Assembly (NCBI RefSeq): GCF_000247815.1
Contig: NC_021674.1
Coordinates: forward strand, 80,322,744-80,386,743
Direction: 5' to 3'
Origin: Ficedula albicollis
Lineage: Eukaryota; Chordata; Aves; Passeriformes; Muscicapidae
DNA: 64,000 bases
The stretch's first letter is position 1. The number at the start of each line of letters is the position of its first letter. The notes under the pieces were generated by a model. It ran no database searches and was not told the DNA's origin. It saw only the letters and a program-made list of their open reading frames with translations. This document shows, piece after piece, positions 14,501 through 27,702 of the stretch. Made by a program: the position numbers and the translations under genes.

Positions 14501-14567
14501 CAGCCTCACCTTTAACTTCTGAGTAATTCCACTGAAGCTCATGGTATGTAAGCCCTCACCTGAATTT
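11561..14567. other. single-copy non-coding stretch
   Basis: Both strands stay open across about 11660-12030 (up to 177 codons minus, 137 plus). The sequence there is simply richer in G and C with few stops, and the predicted peptides show no domain. The rest, to 14567, has only short frames and no recognised RNA or mobile element. Confidence 0.5.
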
Positions 14568-14735
14568 AACAAGCACTTTGCTGGGTTGATGCTATTTTTG
14601 CATGACTCTCTATGGAACAAGCACTTTGCTGGGTTGATGCTATTTTTTCATGACTCTCTAAGTGCATCATTAAAAAGTAAAAATGGGTTGATGCTATTTT
14701 TGCATGACTCTCTATGGGAAAGTAGTGCATCATTA
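14568..14735. repeat. interlocked minisatellite (48-bp and 63-bp units)
   Basis: A 48-bp unit beginning 'aacaagcactttgctgggtt' occurs at 14568-14615 and again at 14616-14660. Its 3' half ('gggttgatgctattttt' followed by 'catgactctcta') then recurs at 14685-14717. Each of the last two half-units is followed by a second element, 'agtgcatcatta', at 14661 and 14724. Two duplication steps with different unit sizes are therefore superimposed: a 48-bp one and a roughly 63-bp one. No coding role is evident. Confidence 0.9.
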
Positions 14736-15104
14736 GAGGTGCAGATTTGTGGATTTTTCCTTTTTCTTTTTTTTTTAACTTAGACCCCCAGTTTTTTGAA
14801 TGTAGGATCTCATGGCAATTCCAATCCTTTAAACTGAACATTTCAGAATTTTTTTTTCTGTAAGACTCCCAGCCACCAGGAAATAACTAAACACAGATAA
14901 AATGCCTTATGCCGTTAATAGCATGTTATTTAGTTGCTGTGGACCCAAACTTGAAGTGTAAGGCTGGTTGCAAACAATAAAATGAACTAGCCCTCTTCTC
15001 TCAGTATCTCTCCAAATACTGAAAGATGGTACATCCTGTAGCCACCTGCTGCTCGTTTTGAGTCACAAGGACAATCAAGTAGATGGACGGTTCAACACCT
15101 GCAT
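14736..15104. other. single-copy stretch flanking the CpG island
   Basis: AT-rich and CpG-poor, with short T runs near 14768 and 14850. No feature is recognised. It marks a sharp compositional border with the GC-rich island that starts at about 15105. Confidence 0.6.
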
Positions 15105-15484
15105 TTCACGCCCCCGGGGGTCCATTCCTGAAGCAAGGAATACAGTGTACCTCGTACAATACTGAGAATAACTATTTTCACATCCTGTGCATCATTTCAC
15201 CGTTCAGCCCCCACTCAGGTGTGAGAAACAAGTGAAGAGCGCTGACCTTTTTACCTTTTGAGAGGCACTTTAGAGAGGACCTCACAGCATCACGAATAGA
15301 GACTGGGGATGCCCGGACAATCCCGGGGAGCACGGTGGTGGAAGCCGCGCTGGGTGGGGTACGCCCGCCGCTCACCCCCTCTCCGAGCCTCCCGCGGTAC
15401 CACAGCCCTCGGCACAGCCCCGCAGCCCCCACGGAGCCGCAAAGCTCACCAAGGAAAACTTCACGGTTCACAGGGAAGCCGTAG

Positions 15485-15508
15485 GGCCAGGGTTCCCCCC
15501 CGCAGCCG

Positions 15509-15543
<35 letters not shown>

Positions 15544-15571
15544 CCAGGGTTCCCCCCCGCAGCCGGTCCCC
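15485..15571. repeat. C-rich tandem duplication around a 31-bp C run
   Basis: A 26-bp C-rich phrase starting 'ggccagggttcccccc' and ending 'cagccggt' is present at 15485-15510 and again at 15542-15567. Copy 1 is followed by 31 consecutive cytosines (15511-15541); copy 2 is followed by only four. The pair is either two units of a C-rich minisatellite or one unit duplicated when a C run was bridged during assembly. Confidence 0.9.
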
Positions 15572-15679
15572 TCCCGGCAGCAGCGGGGGATGCACACTCC
15601 GCAGCTCCCTACGCCCCCCGCACGGTCCCGTTCCTCCTGTCGCCCCCAGCCCCGGCTCTCACCTGAGCTCCGGCTCCCG

Positions 15680-16639
<960 letters not shown>

Positions 16640-16800
16640 TGCGCGGGGCTTGCCCGCTCTGCGCAGTCCGTCCCTGGCCACCCGGTGCTGACCGATGCCG
16701 GAGATGCGCTCCTGGAGCAGGCGGGGCTGGAGTGAGGACCATGTGGGTTTGAGAGCGTGTTTGGGGATTGTAATGTTGCGTCCACGCTGTCTGAACGCGC

Positions 16801-16999
16801 GGGAGTGGAGTCGCTGAGTTTTGCGATGTTTACACTGCACAGAGCGATAGACACCCTATGGAAGTACCACAGAGAGAGTTTAGAGGCACACGGGAACACA
16901 TGAGAAACACGGGAGCGGAGTCGCTCGGTTTTGCGATGTATACACTGCACAGAGCGATAGATACCCTACAGAAGTACCGTAGAGAGCGTTAGAGGCCAC
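16801..16999. repeat. CpG-rich diverged tandem pair, 110-bp period
   Basis: Two roughly 90-bp copies lie at 16801-16890 and 16911-16999, separated by about 20 bp. Both contain 'ggagtcgct', 'ttttgcgatgt', 'acactgcacagagcgatag', 'gaagtacc' and 'gttagagg'-like ends. By eye they differ at about ten positions plus a 1-bp indel. They keep many CG dinucleotides, unusual outside an unmethylated island. They could be duplicated promoter modules or the remains of a minisatellite; no known element is recognised. Confidence 0.88.
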
Positions 17000-17000
17000 C

Positions 17001-19089
17001 AATGACTAAAAATCAAGTAGCTGTTCCCTCTGAGAAATACACAATTTCTACTAGTAATCTTAACTTTGTCAAGCGCAACTTTGATGCTACATTTAGGTAG
17101 GATGGAAGCTTCCCCACATACCAAGTAATTTGGATAAAAATTCCACAGGACAGTCTTAAAAGGCTTCTGCTTTCCTAAGGAGGGAAGGATGCATGGGAGG
17201 CAAGGAGAACAAGAATTGAAGAACGGAAGTGAAAGAACCGCTGCTTTGTTCTAATGAGGTTGTCACCAATCAGAAATGGTGTTATTATGCACGGCTTCAG
17301 AAGCTTGTTTTTTGATGTGGATTGTTGGTTTAAAAATCTGTCCACTAACTCTCTATTTCTGTCTCTCCCACTTTACCAGAGGAACAAAAAAATTAGAGAG
17401 ATCTGTCTAGAAAGTGTGTTCAGGACTGCTGGAGAGCTCCATGATCTAAAATGAGAGTGGAAGATGGCATACATAAAGAGCAATCTCTGGATCTCATTAA
17501 TGATGTGCTAATAACACTTCTCAAATTTTGAACAACAAAGGAATGAGATTCCCAAGCATTTTTTTTTGGTCATCAGTGCTGAATAAAATTTCTATCTCAG
17601 ACTTTCCATAGAGTTTCTGACATCTCTTACTTCTGTTTGGCCATTAGAGGAGGATGGTAAGGCTGATACGTGTTCATACATCAGCCATAACAGGGCCATA
17701 ATCTTCAGCAGGGCCATCACCATGATAAGTATTTATTTAGACATGTGCATGGTTGTATAAAATAACTTGCTGTCTGGCTCCATTCTGATGTGTGTCCCAG
17801 GCAGCAAATCTACATCTCCCCCATCTTCCCCTGACATACTGCAGCTACAGGTAAAACAAACTTCCAGGAGCAGGAGGTGGCCGTATCAATCCCACATGGA
17901 GAGCCCTTCATCCAAGGTACCAGACAATGAAAACACAGACTGAAAAATAAAGCAATATTATGCAAAAAATTAAGCATGGAAGGAAGGATTTTAACTGAGA
18001 CAAAGTGTTCTCAGTGGAACAAACATCAGTCACCCACAGCTGAATGATTTCAAGTTGATCGGAAGCTGGATGGAGTGACAGCCCAGAAAGTTTCACATTA
18101 AGTCAATTAAATCCCATTATTCTTTAGATTTTAAAAACTAATTAAATTAATTTCATGTGACTGTGAAAGGAGCTGAAATGACTGCCAAAAACTGTTCTTG
18201 TGACAGGCTACAGAGGCAGCATTAGTCAGTAATTATGGCACCAGGCTGGTACTCAAGAGAGTTTTGTGTCTTATCTGGCCAGCTCTGAGTGGTGATAAGA
18301 GGACTCTTCAATTTCCACAAAGTGGTACTGGGGACAAGTACTCAGCTTGCATGGTGGGGAGGAATCACTGTAACTGGATCATCACTTACTGCATCCCAGC
18401 AATGCTCCTCCAACCTGATCAGTGATTTCCTGGGCATATTTGTAGGTAGATGATGTAGAACTTGCTGAGTTTCTTCCTTTCAGATATCATAAATGTCTTG
18501 CCATGGAAAGGAACATGCCTTTTAGACAAGACTTCATATGTATGTGTGCGTGCGTCTGTTCAGTCTACCAAATTTCCATCATGGCAGAACTGTGGATGCA
18601 TGGGGAAAAGTAGCATGAGACCATCCTGTGGGCTAACCATAGCCTGCCTTACTTCAGTTCTGGTTCATTCAGATATGACTGGTCGTGCTGAGACGTGATG
18701 TTTTGGGCAGGAAACACCCAGCAGGGGATTGTGGGCTGGTTGCTATCTCCACACATTTATTTTTGTCTATCTTTAATGCATTGCCCTTTTCCTTTCCTGA
18801 TCAGTTCTTTGCAGTTAGGTTGCTACTTATTTCCTAGGTGGTCATTGGATATCTGCAGGGCTAGAAGGAGCCACCAGAGTGGCTATGAACAGTGTGCTTT
18901 GTAACCCCATCCCTTCTGTCCACAGGGCTGGCTGCTCAAATGCTGATGCACTGCACGTGGGATTCATCTGCCTTTAGCTTCTGACATTGTGAGTTAATCA
19001 TCAGAGTGCAAGCACATTACCTCAGGCTCTCTGTAGAGCTAATGGAGAGAAATAGACACCTCCAGAAGGCAGCTCATCTCATCCATCTT
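17001..19089. other. single-copy non-coding stretch
   Basis: Composition returns at once to AT-rich, CpG-poor. Open frames reach 78 codons only, with no recognisable domain, RNA gene or mobile element. Confidence 0.6.
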
Positions 19090-20111
19090 AGGCATCCTCT
19101 ACAGGAAGATGAAATGAGCTGCCTTTTGGAAGGGCCCATTTCTCCACCGAGTCAGAAGGGACCCCAGGGTGATTTGCTTAGATAAAGATGATTAATGCTT
19201 AGATATGTACAGTGAAGTGAAATGAATCTCACTTCTTTTGAGTAATACTGGTAGCCATGACCTAGTGGAGATTGAGAACCTCTTGAGACTTTTCTGCATA
19301 TCCTATAAAATCCTAGCTGGGGGCAAATCTGAGCTGTTTTGCAGTCTCCTAACAAATAAAAGCAGTGTTGATCAATCAGGTTAATCCCAGGGCAGCAGGA
19401 TGATGCTAATCTCGGAGGGAATAGAGAAATGTTGTTGAGGCAGGTTCCAGAGGTGCCATTTTGTGCTGGCAGGTGGTTGCTCCCACCCACTTGTCCATCT
19501 TTACAAGATGGACCTGTTTCTGCTCAGAAACAGGTGTGTACAGAACCTGCAGGTTCCAGAGGTGCCATTTTGTGCTGGCAAGTGGCTGCTCCCACCCACT
19601 TGTCCATCTTTACAAGGTGGCTGGCTGCTCAGAAACAGGTGTGTACAGAACCAGGCATCTTCTACAGGAAGATGAAATGAGCTGCCTTTTGGAAGGGCCC
19701 ATTTCTCCACCGAGTCAGAAGGGACCCCAGGGTGATTTGCTTAGATAAAGATGATTAATGCTTAGATATGTACAGTGAAGTGAAATGAATCTCACTTCTT
19801 TTGAGTAATACTGGTAGCCATGACCTAGTGGAGATTGAGAACCTCTTGAGACTTTTCTGCATATCCTATAAAATCCTAGCTGGGGGCAAATCTGAGCTGT
19901 TTTGCAGTCTCCTAACAAATAAAAGCAGTGTTGATCAATCAGGTTAATCCCAGGGCAGCAGGATGATGCTAATCTCGGAGGGAATAGAGAAATGTTGTTG
20001 AGGCAGGTTCCAGAGGTGCCATTTTGTGCTGGCAGGTGGTTGCTCCCACCCACTTGTCCATCTTTACAAGATGGACCTGTTTCTGCTCAGAAACAGGTGT
20101 GTACAGAACCT
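19090..20111. repeat. 563-bp layered tandem duplication (A-B-B'-A-B)
   Basis: A segment of 459 bp at 19090-19548 recurs at 19653-20111, an offset of exactly 563 bp. The one difference I saw is C versus T in 'gcatcNtctac' near the start. Within it, the last 109 bp (block B, 19440-19548) is immediately repeated as a slightly diverged 104-bp copy (B', 19549-19652). B occurs again at the end of the second large copy (20003-20111). The order is therefore A-B-B'-A-B: a small duplication of B happened first, then A-B-B' or A-B was copied. B contains a near-perfect inverted repeat (arms 19512-19522 and 19525-19535), and the B/B' junction falls inside a perfect 14-bp palindrome, gaacctgcaggttc (19543-19556). 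Open frames of up to 112 codons in the copies simply duplicate with the DNA. Confidence 0.96.
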
Positions 20112-23100
20112 CCCTTGCCTGTGCTAAAACAGGTTCCTGCTTGGCACTAGAGTGATTCAAACCCATTTTAAGGGCTCTTGCAGCTCTCTCTGAAGCACCT
20201 TGTGCTGGCTACAATGAGATGCTGTAAGAGAGACTCACCAGACTCACCACACTCACCACAGTCCATTTTAGAGCTTTCTCAAAGCTGCCTCTTTCTGAGC
20301 TCTGCATGACACCCTGTTACCTTCCTAAGGTGATAATTCTCTCTGAAAAGATGATTTGTCATGCTATCAGTAACCAGTAATCCACTGCACTGCAATTACT
20401 TCTCATAAGCAAATTAACAAAACAGCATCTCCATTTTATTTGGATTAACTTCTGCAGTTAACAGTTGACAGATGATACCACAAATACTAATGTAAACAAT
20501 GTGTAATTTTATGTTTGAGCTTCTCAGAAATATTCTCAGGCTTGTGTTTTCCATGGGTGGTCCCTGCCCATTAGTAGGACCGTGAGGTATAAACAAATGC
20601 TATTTCTGAGCTACCCTTTTTAAAAATGCTGCCCTAATAAATCTACTGAAATTAAGAACTTGGCAGAATCACACTCCACAGCAAGAAGGAGTCATTTGGT
20701 CGTTAGTTTGCTGTTGTTCTCTGGTCCTTCCTTGTCTACATGCCAGTACTGCAGCCTCAGACACCCTGGAGCTGTGATGTGCTGCTTGCTGCTGTCAGTG
20801 GTGTCTTGCTCCAAGCAGAGCAACTGCAGTGTCAGCTCAGCAGCGAAGGACAGTGTGGGAGCATGGCCCAGAGGACAGAGCACCAACACAAAGTGTTAAT
20901 GTCTGTGGCATGCTATGGGCACAGCATCTTCTGGCTGTGCTGTGCTGGGGCTAAGTCTGTTTGTGACTTGTTTGTTTGTATAGTGCTTAAAATAATCCTG
21001 CATTATCTTGTGCGTGTGCCTTACCTGGGGTGTGCTCTTTCCATCTCTCTCAGTGGCACTGGCAAGTGTTCAGCAGATGCTCCCCTTACTCCATCATTCT
21101 CCCCTGGTTATTTTGAAGGCATATTTAGCAGGATGCTGTCTTGTAGCACTGCCCCAACCTCGGTAGCTCTTGCACAGGCAGTTCATTTACTGCTCACAGC
21201 TTGTATGAAACCTGCTTTGGTTAATGCTTTAGCAATGTCTTAATATGATATATCCCAGCCACTGCTCCACCAAAGCTGACGTTTGTCACAGGTTTTTGAC
21301 TTGATTACAGCCAGTCTGGTTGGCACTGTGCTCTACAGCATGCAAGCTTCAACTCCCCTGAATCTCACCTTCTGAGACGTGGTTTCTGCAAGGTGTCTGT
21401 CACACCCTGCCTCAGCCCAGCTTCCCTGGGCCAATGGTGCTGTGGTGCCTTTTTGCCAGGCACTGTGCACTGCCTGAGGACGCCTCTTCTTTCCCAGGGC
21501 AGAGGGCTCAGATCACCAAAGATGCTGTGTGAAGATGCTGCATGTTGACTGAAGAAGCTGCGTTCACTTCTGCTGGCTGTTTTAGACAATTTCCTAGAAG
21601 GGATGGGAAGTTGGTGAACCATTATATAAGTTTTCCTGGCATATATATTTGGAAGAAAATGTTAAAAAAATGAAAATGGGGTTAAGGGGCTTCAAAACTT
21701 CATAAAATGTACCTCTAGTTTTGATTTTCAATGGCATACTCACTATTGGTATAGAAGTTGTTGTGGGCTCCTGTCCGGACTGGATAAAAGACCCCAGTGT
21801 TGATTAAAGTGTGATCGAACACAAAATACAGACTATTCTTGAGAGAGAGCTAAGTACTTCTTATTTAGATGCCACCTAAAATTAATTATGGGATCTTTTT
21901 TTTACTCACAATAAAGTGAACAGAACAGGATGTTTCTTACAAACCCTTTGCTTATGACTATCCAGTCATATTTAAACTCCAAGTTTGTTAAGACTTCATT
22001 CAAATTTCTTATCAAAGTTATTTCGTGATTTTGTATGTATAGGGAGAGTCCAGTACAGCAGTAGGTATGTCTGAACACACTCAGAATTTCTCTGCTAAAA
22101 CAGGAGTGCACTGAAGTATGCAATTTAGTCTCTTATTGTGCAGTGACTGGATGATTCCCCCTGCTTTTATTTTTCTGTAATTTACTGTTATTCTGACAAA
22201 CCACAATGAAATGCACATAAATAATTTTCATATTCCTAGATAAGAAATAACTGAAACAGTATCTTAAAGCCTTAGAAGTCTGTATCTTCTCAGCTTAATA
22301 AAAAGCATTTGTGGAGACATCAGGCAAAAATAATAGTGTTCTGTTATGATTCAAAATGCGAACACATAGAAATTACACAGAAAAGAAAAAATGTGGCTGA
22401 AGCAGTGAAAAGCAAAATCATTTCCACACTCAGCACTCAAAGCAGCTCGTGTTTAAAGTTGTCTGTAGGCAATAGCTATTGTTGATAAAATCCTTATGAA
22501 TAAAGTCATTGTGTTACTCTTTTCCCAAAGAACTTCCCCAAACTTTGACTTATTTTTGCTATTATATCCCACAGCAGTTCTATAATGATATCTATCCTGC
22601 TTCCTGGGGGTGTGCCTGTGATGACTATAAATTTTATGACAGTGTGTTTTTGTGTTGCTGCTGTAACTCTAGCTTAGGTTGCTGTTATCTGGGGGTATCA
22701 TGTGGCTCTTAGCCTGACTCCAATGGGGATGGACCATTGATTTGGGATGCTGTTGGAAAACACTGCCATTGCTGATATCAAAGGATTAACTGGTGGTGTT
22801 GAGGGGTGATACGTAGAGGACGGGATGATATGATCCTTCAGTGGGGATGTATCTCACTATGTGTTTAAAAGATGAAATGGAGGTGACTCTCAATGGCTAT
22901 AATTCTGTTTTAGTCTGACATTTGCTATAGTTGCCTGTGCTGGATAAATTTAAAGTTTTTTCAGGTACTTTCATGGCAAGAGTTTTAGTTGTACCCGAAG
23001 CTTGCTGAAATTGATAAGAAAACTTGCTTAGTTTGAGGGATGGTGGGTCACACACTTGAAACAAGTCGTGCAGAGACCATTTCTTTTCAGACATCCTATG

Positions 23101-25519
23101 TTCTCTTCCTGCCCTTTCTGTAATCAATGCTTACACAACATTTCACATTACCTAAAACACAGCGTTGGCAATGCCCAGTTAGAAGGTCACTTAATTTCAG
23201 GGTTTTGTCACCAAAAATGGAAGACAGATGAGGGTCTAATAATGCATAAAAATTTATGGTTCAAGGACGTATACAGAGCTTTTGAGAACATGTATGTTCT
23301 AATATTTTAGAACAGTGGCTGCAAGTAATCAAGCAATTAAATGCTTTCCCTGCTTTCAGCTGGGGTTGGTCAAATAAGTATTCCCACCACCATCAGATAA
23401 TGCAAGAAGTTACTCACCTGCTGCCTTTCTGCTGCTCTTTATGATAGCACTGCCCCCCTTAGCTGAGCTGACTCTTCTCCATAAACTCTCTGACATGACT
23501 GAACCATCCTAGACACATCCCTGTTAGGAATGGGGCATTTTATGGATCATGTGTTTCTCAAGCACATGTGGAATGTTTGCTTTGCACTGTGTTTGCTGCT
23601 GATGGTTGCCTGATTATCTGCATGGGCTACCAGCTGTGTCCCAGCTGCTGAGGGTTGTTGCTCAATCAAAATCCCTGACAAGTTGACAGCTCTGCTTGCT
23701 TCTCATGGCCCTCATGTGATCAGTCTGTTTTGCTCATGGCTGTGGCTGGGGAATACAGAGTGTGCATGCAGGGCAATGCAGCTCTGGTGTTTCGCTTCTA
23801 CACACACAGAAATAGTGAATGGGCAATGGGTCAGCTCTATCCAGTAAGGGGGTCATGGTCCTAGAACTACAAAAGAATCTTAGGATTGTTCCCTCTGGAA
23901 TCCCAGATTGCTCAGAAACAACTTTATGTCTATGCCATTTATATCTTTTATATAATATTGCTAGGGTCCTATTGTCCACCCTTGTGTGTGAGTGCACTTG
24001 TGAGTACCCAATCCAACACGCAGGTAAGTGACACAGCCCAGGCATCCTTGTCACAAGAGAGAGAGCTGTGGGATCACAGAGGGAGAGCCAGGTTTGTTTT
24101 CTGTGTAACACCAGCACAGCCTCAAATCAAATGGGATGGTAGAACATTTCTGCATGTAATTCTGGAGATACCTCACACCCCATCACTACCAAGCAGTGTT
24201 TTCTTTGCCTGGTCTGCATTCCTTTAGGCTCATCTCATTTAGCCTGTGATTATTTAGAGGAAGCAGGTGGAGAATTCCCAGTGAGAGAAATAATACAGAT
24301 TGAAATGAACTTGTCTGTGCAATCAGGCTAGCCTGTTTTAAGAAAAATCAAGCACATATGTTGCATAGAAATTACATGACTCTTCATGATCCTTGCATCT
24401 TCTACATAATTTAGTTGCTCCTTCCCCAACACTCCAACTATCTGCAGTGGAAATCAGTAATGACAGAATATTATTGATCTGTCTGGCAGTATAGTGAATA
24501 GTATTTAAAACGGACTGTACAGTGTCTATTACATTTTAATTTCCTACCTTATTAGTTCTGTTTATCCCAATCTCCTGAAATCTTATGCCAGTCTGCTCCT
24601 TCTAGAGCCTACAACCTCCTTTCATTTCATTTTAATTCACACACTTCTGGTGGATAAAAATAGCAGGGGTTCTGTCTACCAACAGAAAGACCAAGAAAAG
24701 CAAGATTTGTTTGGCACCTCGTTCACTAAAGTGTTGCCCTGTATATCTTTTGGGAGAAGCACTGCTCAGGCAAAGGTGAGCCATGGACAGGAACCCAGGT
24801 GCTATTTAAAATCACAGATGTCTTTCTCTGAAAGCCAAATGGAGGACTGACTCAGGCTGCTATCGTCCTGCAGCACATTTCCATAATGGATCTAGATGCA
24901 CAGTAGCACAACCTGACATTTCATTATTTTTAATAGTGCTCTTGCTGGAAGGAGCTGCTGATGTGAGTGCACATTCCAGCAGCAGACAGAGGTATTAATG
25001 TGGAATCACAGCAGCAAGTGCTGAAAGATGTGGCTGGGAGAAAAGGCAGCACCACTGACAGCATACAGTACACAGAGTAAGATTCAATTACACAATATTT
25101 ATAAGGCCATACTTTCTGTTTCAGTGGTGTGTCACTGCAAAGAAGGGAGAACAAGCCTCCTGTATGAAGAGTAGGATGTAGTAGGATTTGACCAAGAAGA
25201 GAAAGGACTGGCCCTGAGTGTTGGGTTGTGTGCTGCAGCCTGGGTTGTTCCTGCTGTGCAAACTGCTGCTGTCAGCTTTTACAAGTGAAGGGAACGTCAT
25301 TAATTTTATGGAGCAAGTGTTTTTCTTATATGAATTTATATTTACACGCTTTTTTCCTTCCCACCCTAAGCTTTGCTGCCCTGCCCCAGCTGGAAGGAGG
25401 AACAGCTCTGCCCCTCTCCCTGCAGTGCTGCAGGGAGCCATGGGGTTCCAGCTCAGTCCTGGCCAGAGGATGGGCTGAGTGAACAGAACTGGGCACAACA
25501 GAGAACGTGCTGGACGTGG
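20112..25519. other. single-copy non-coding stretch
   Basis: No gene is recognised in 5.4 kb. The longest open frame, 167 codons on the plus strand at 20740-21243, is cysteine- and leucine-rich but shows no domain order I can place and has no flanking splice evidence. No mobile-element end or RNA gene is seen. Confidence 0.5.
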
Positions 25520-26344
<825 letters not shown>

Positions 26345-27682
26345 TGGAACAAGCCACAGATGATGCCCCAAGGGATGCCTGGGTTTTGCAGGTGTTTGAG
26401 ATGAGAGGTACCTGGGAAGTGGTTGAAATTCACAGGTAAGTGAAAGGGGAGCTCTGGGGACTTTTTGGGAGCACAGCCTTGTAAGCCTTCCAACATCTCA
26501 GTACATCATCAGTAAGTTTATATCAACTATATCAGAAATACTAGATTTGGATGTTGCAATATGGGGACTGATGGGGAGGAGGAAATTCAGGCAGGGTTGT
26601 CCATCTGGGAGGAGATGGAAGGCTTCCCCAGTCCTGCAAAACAGAACTCATGCAGACATCCCCCAGAGAGGGAGAAATGTACCTGCTTACATTGTTTAGC
26701 CATGCTGGTGTGAAGGAAAGGCACCTGGATGACCACCAACATGGCTCACCTGAGTTCTCTGGGACACACAGGGCAGTGAGGAGCACCGGAAACCACAGAA
26801 GGTAAAACATGTCCTCCCTTCCAAAAACATGTATCCCTACCTCAAAGCTGTGTCATTATTTGGTGAACAACAAAAATGTTGTTACTAACAAAGTGGCTTA
26901 AGCAGATCAAATTTTGGTACAGGTACATTTTCAGTGGTGACTGACAGTAACAGGGAAAAATCATCCAGAAAAATCCTGATGCCTCATCTCTGAAATATAT
27001 TTTAAATACTTTCAATATATTTTCAACACTTTTAAATGCTTTGCATTTTCCTTTACTGTGCTCTTTGGATGCAGTCAGGTAATCCCTCAGCAAACTCATA
27101 ACCTGACTTTCTGCTAACACCACATACTGATTCCAATATTGAGCTTTTATAGAAGCATGAAAAGCAATTGATTATACTTGGATAAATATTCAGGAGGACT
27201 TTTTAAAACCCAGCCCTTACTAGTGCCTGTCTCATACTTAGGTGCCACCTGAGATAGACAAGTAGAAATATCAAAACCTCTGGACTGGATTACATTCAAA
27301 AAAAAGAAAGTTCAATGTGCTGCAAGGAAATTAGGAATATTTAATGACAATAAATTCCTCTGAGAAAAGACAAGATGGGTTGTATGAACAACCCAATCTA
27401 TTTGTCACAGGTAAGCAAGTAATGAGTAACAAATGGACTCTAATTTAGGAATGTAAATACGGAAATGCCTGATTTGAGGCACCCAGGTTTAAATATTTTA
27501 GGCATCATTATAAGAAAAAAGCAGGCAATTTTGTGCAGTTGTCTGGGCTCATAATGGGCCCTGGCTAAATCTAGTTTCCAATAGCAAGGCTTCAGGGGAG
27601 GTTTAATGATGCTGCAAATAGCAGTGCACAAAGCACTGTAACCATTTACTTTCTTTTAAGTTACAGCAGCATTCTAGCAACA

Positions 27683-27702
27683 CCCCCCTCCCTCCCCCCT
27701 CC
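27683..27702. repeat. C-rich low-complexity patch (possible G4 on minus strand)
   Basis: Runs of 6, 3, 6 and 2 cytosines are separated by single thymines. The complement has three strong G runs plus a GG, which could support a two-tetrad quadruplex. It is too short to assign a role. Confidence 0.5.

Noticed and set aside
19090..20111. CRISPR-like or satellite array
   Set aside because: Only two large copies and three small blocks, with no regular spacer structure. It is a layered tandem duplication in vertebrate DNA.
26391..26440. Possible exon ending at a strong donor (cacag|gtaagt)
   Set aside because: An acceptor-like ttttgcag precedes it by only 44 bp, but there is no polypyrimidine tract of note and no protein similarity. 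Strong donor strings occur by chance.
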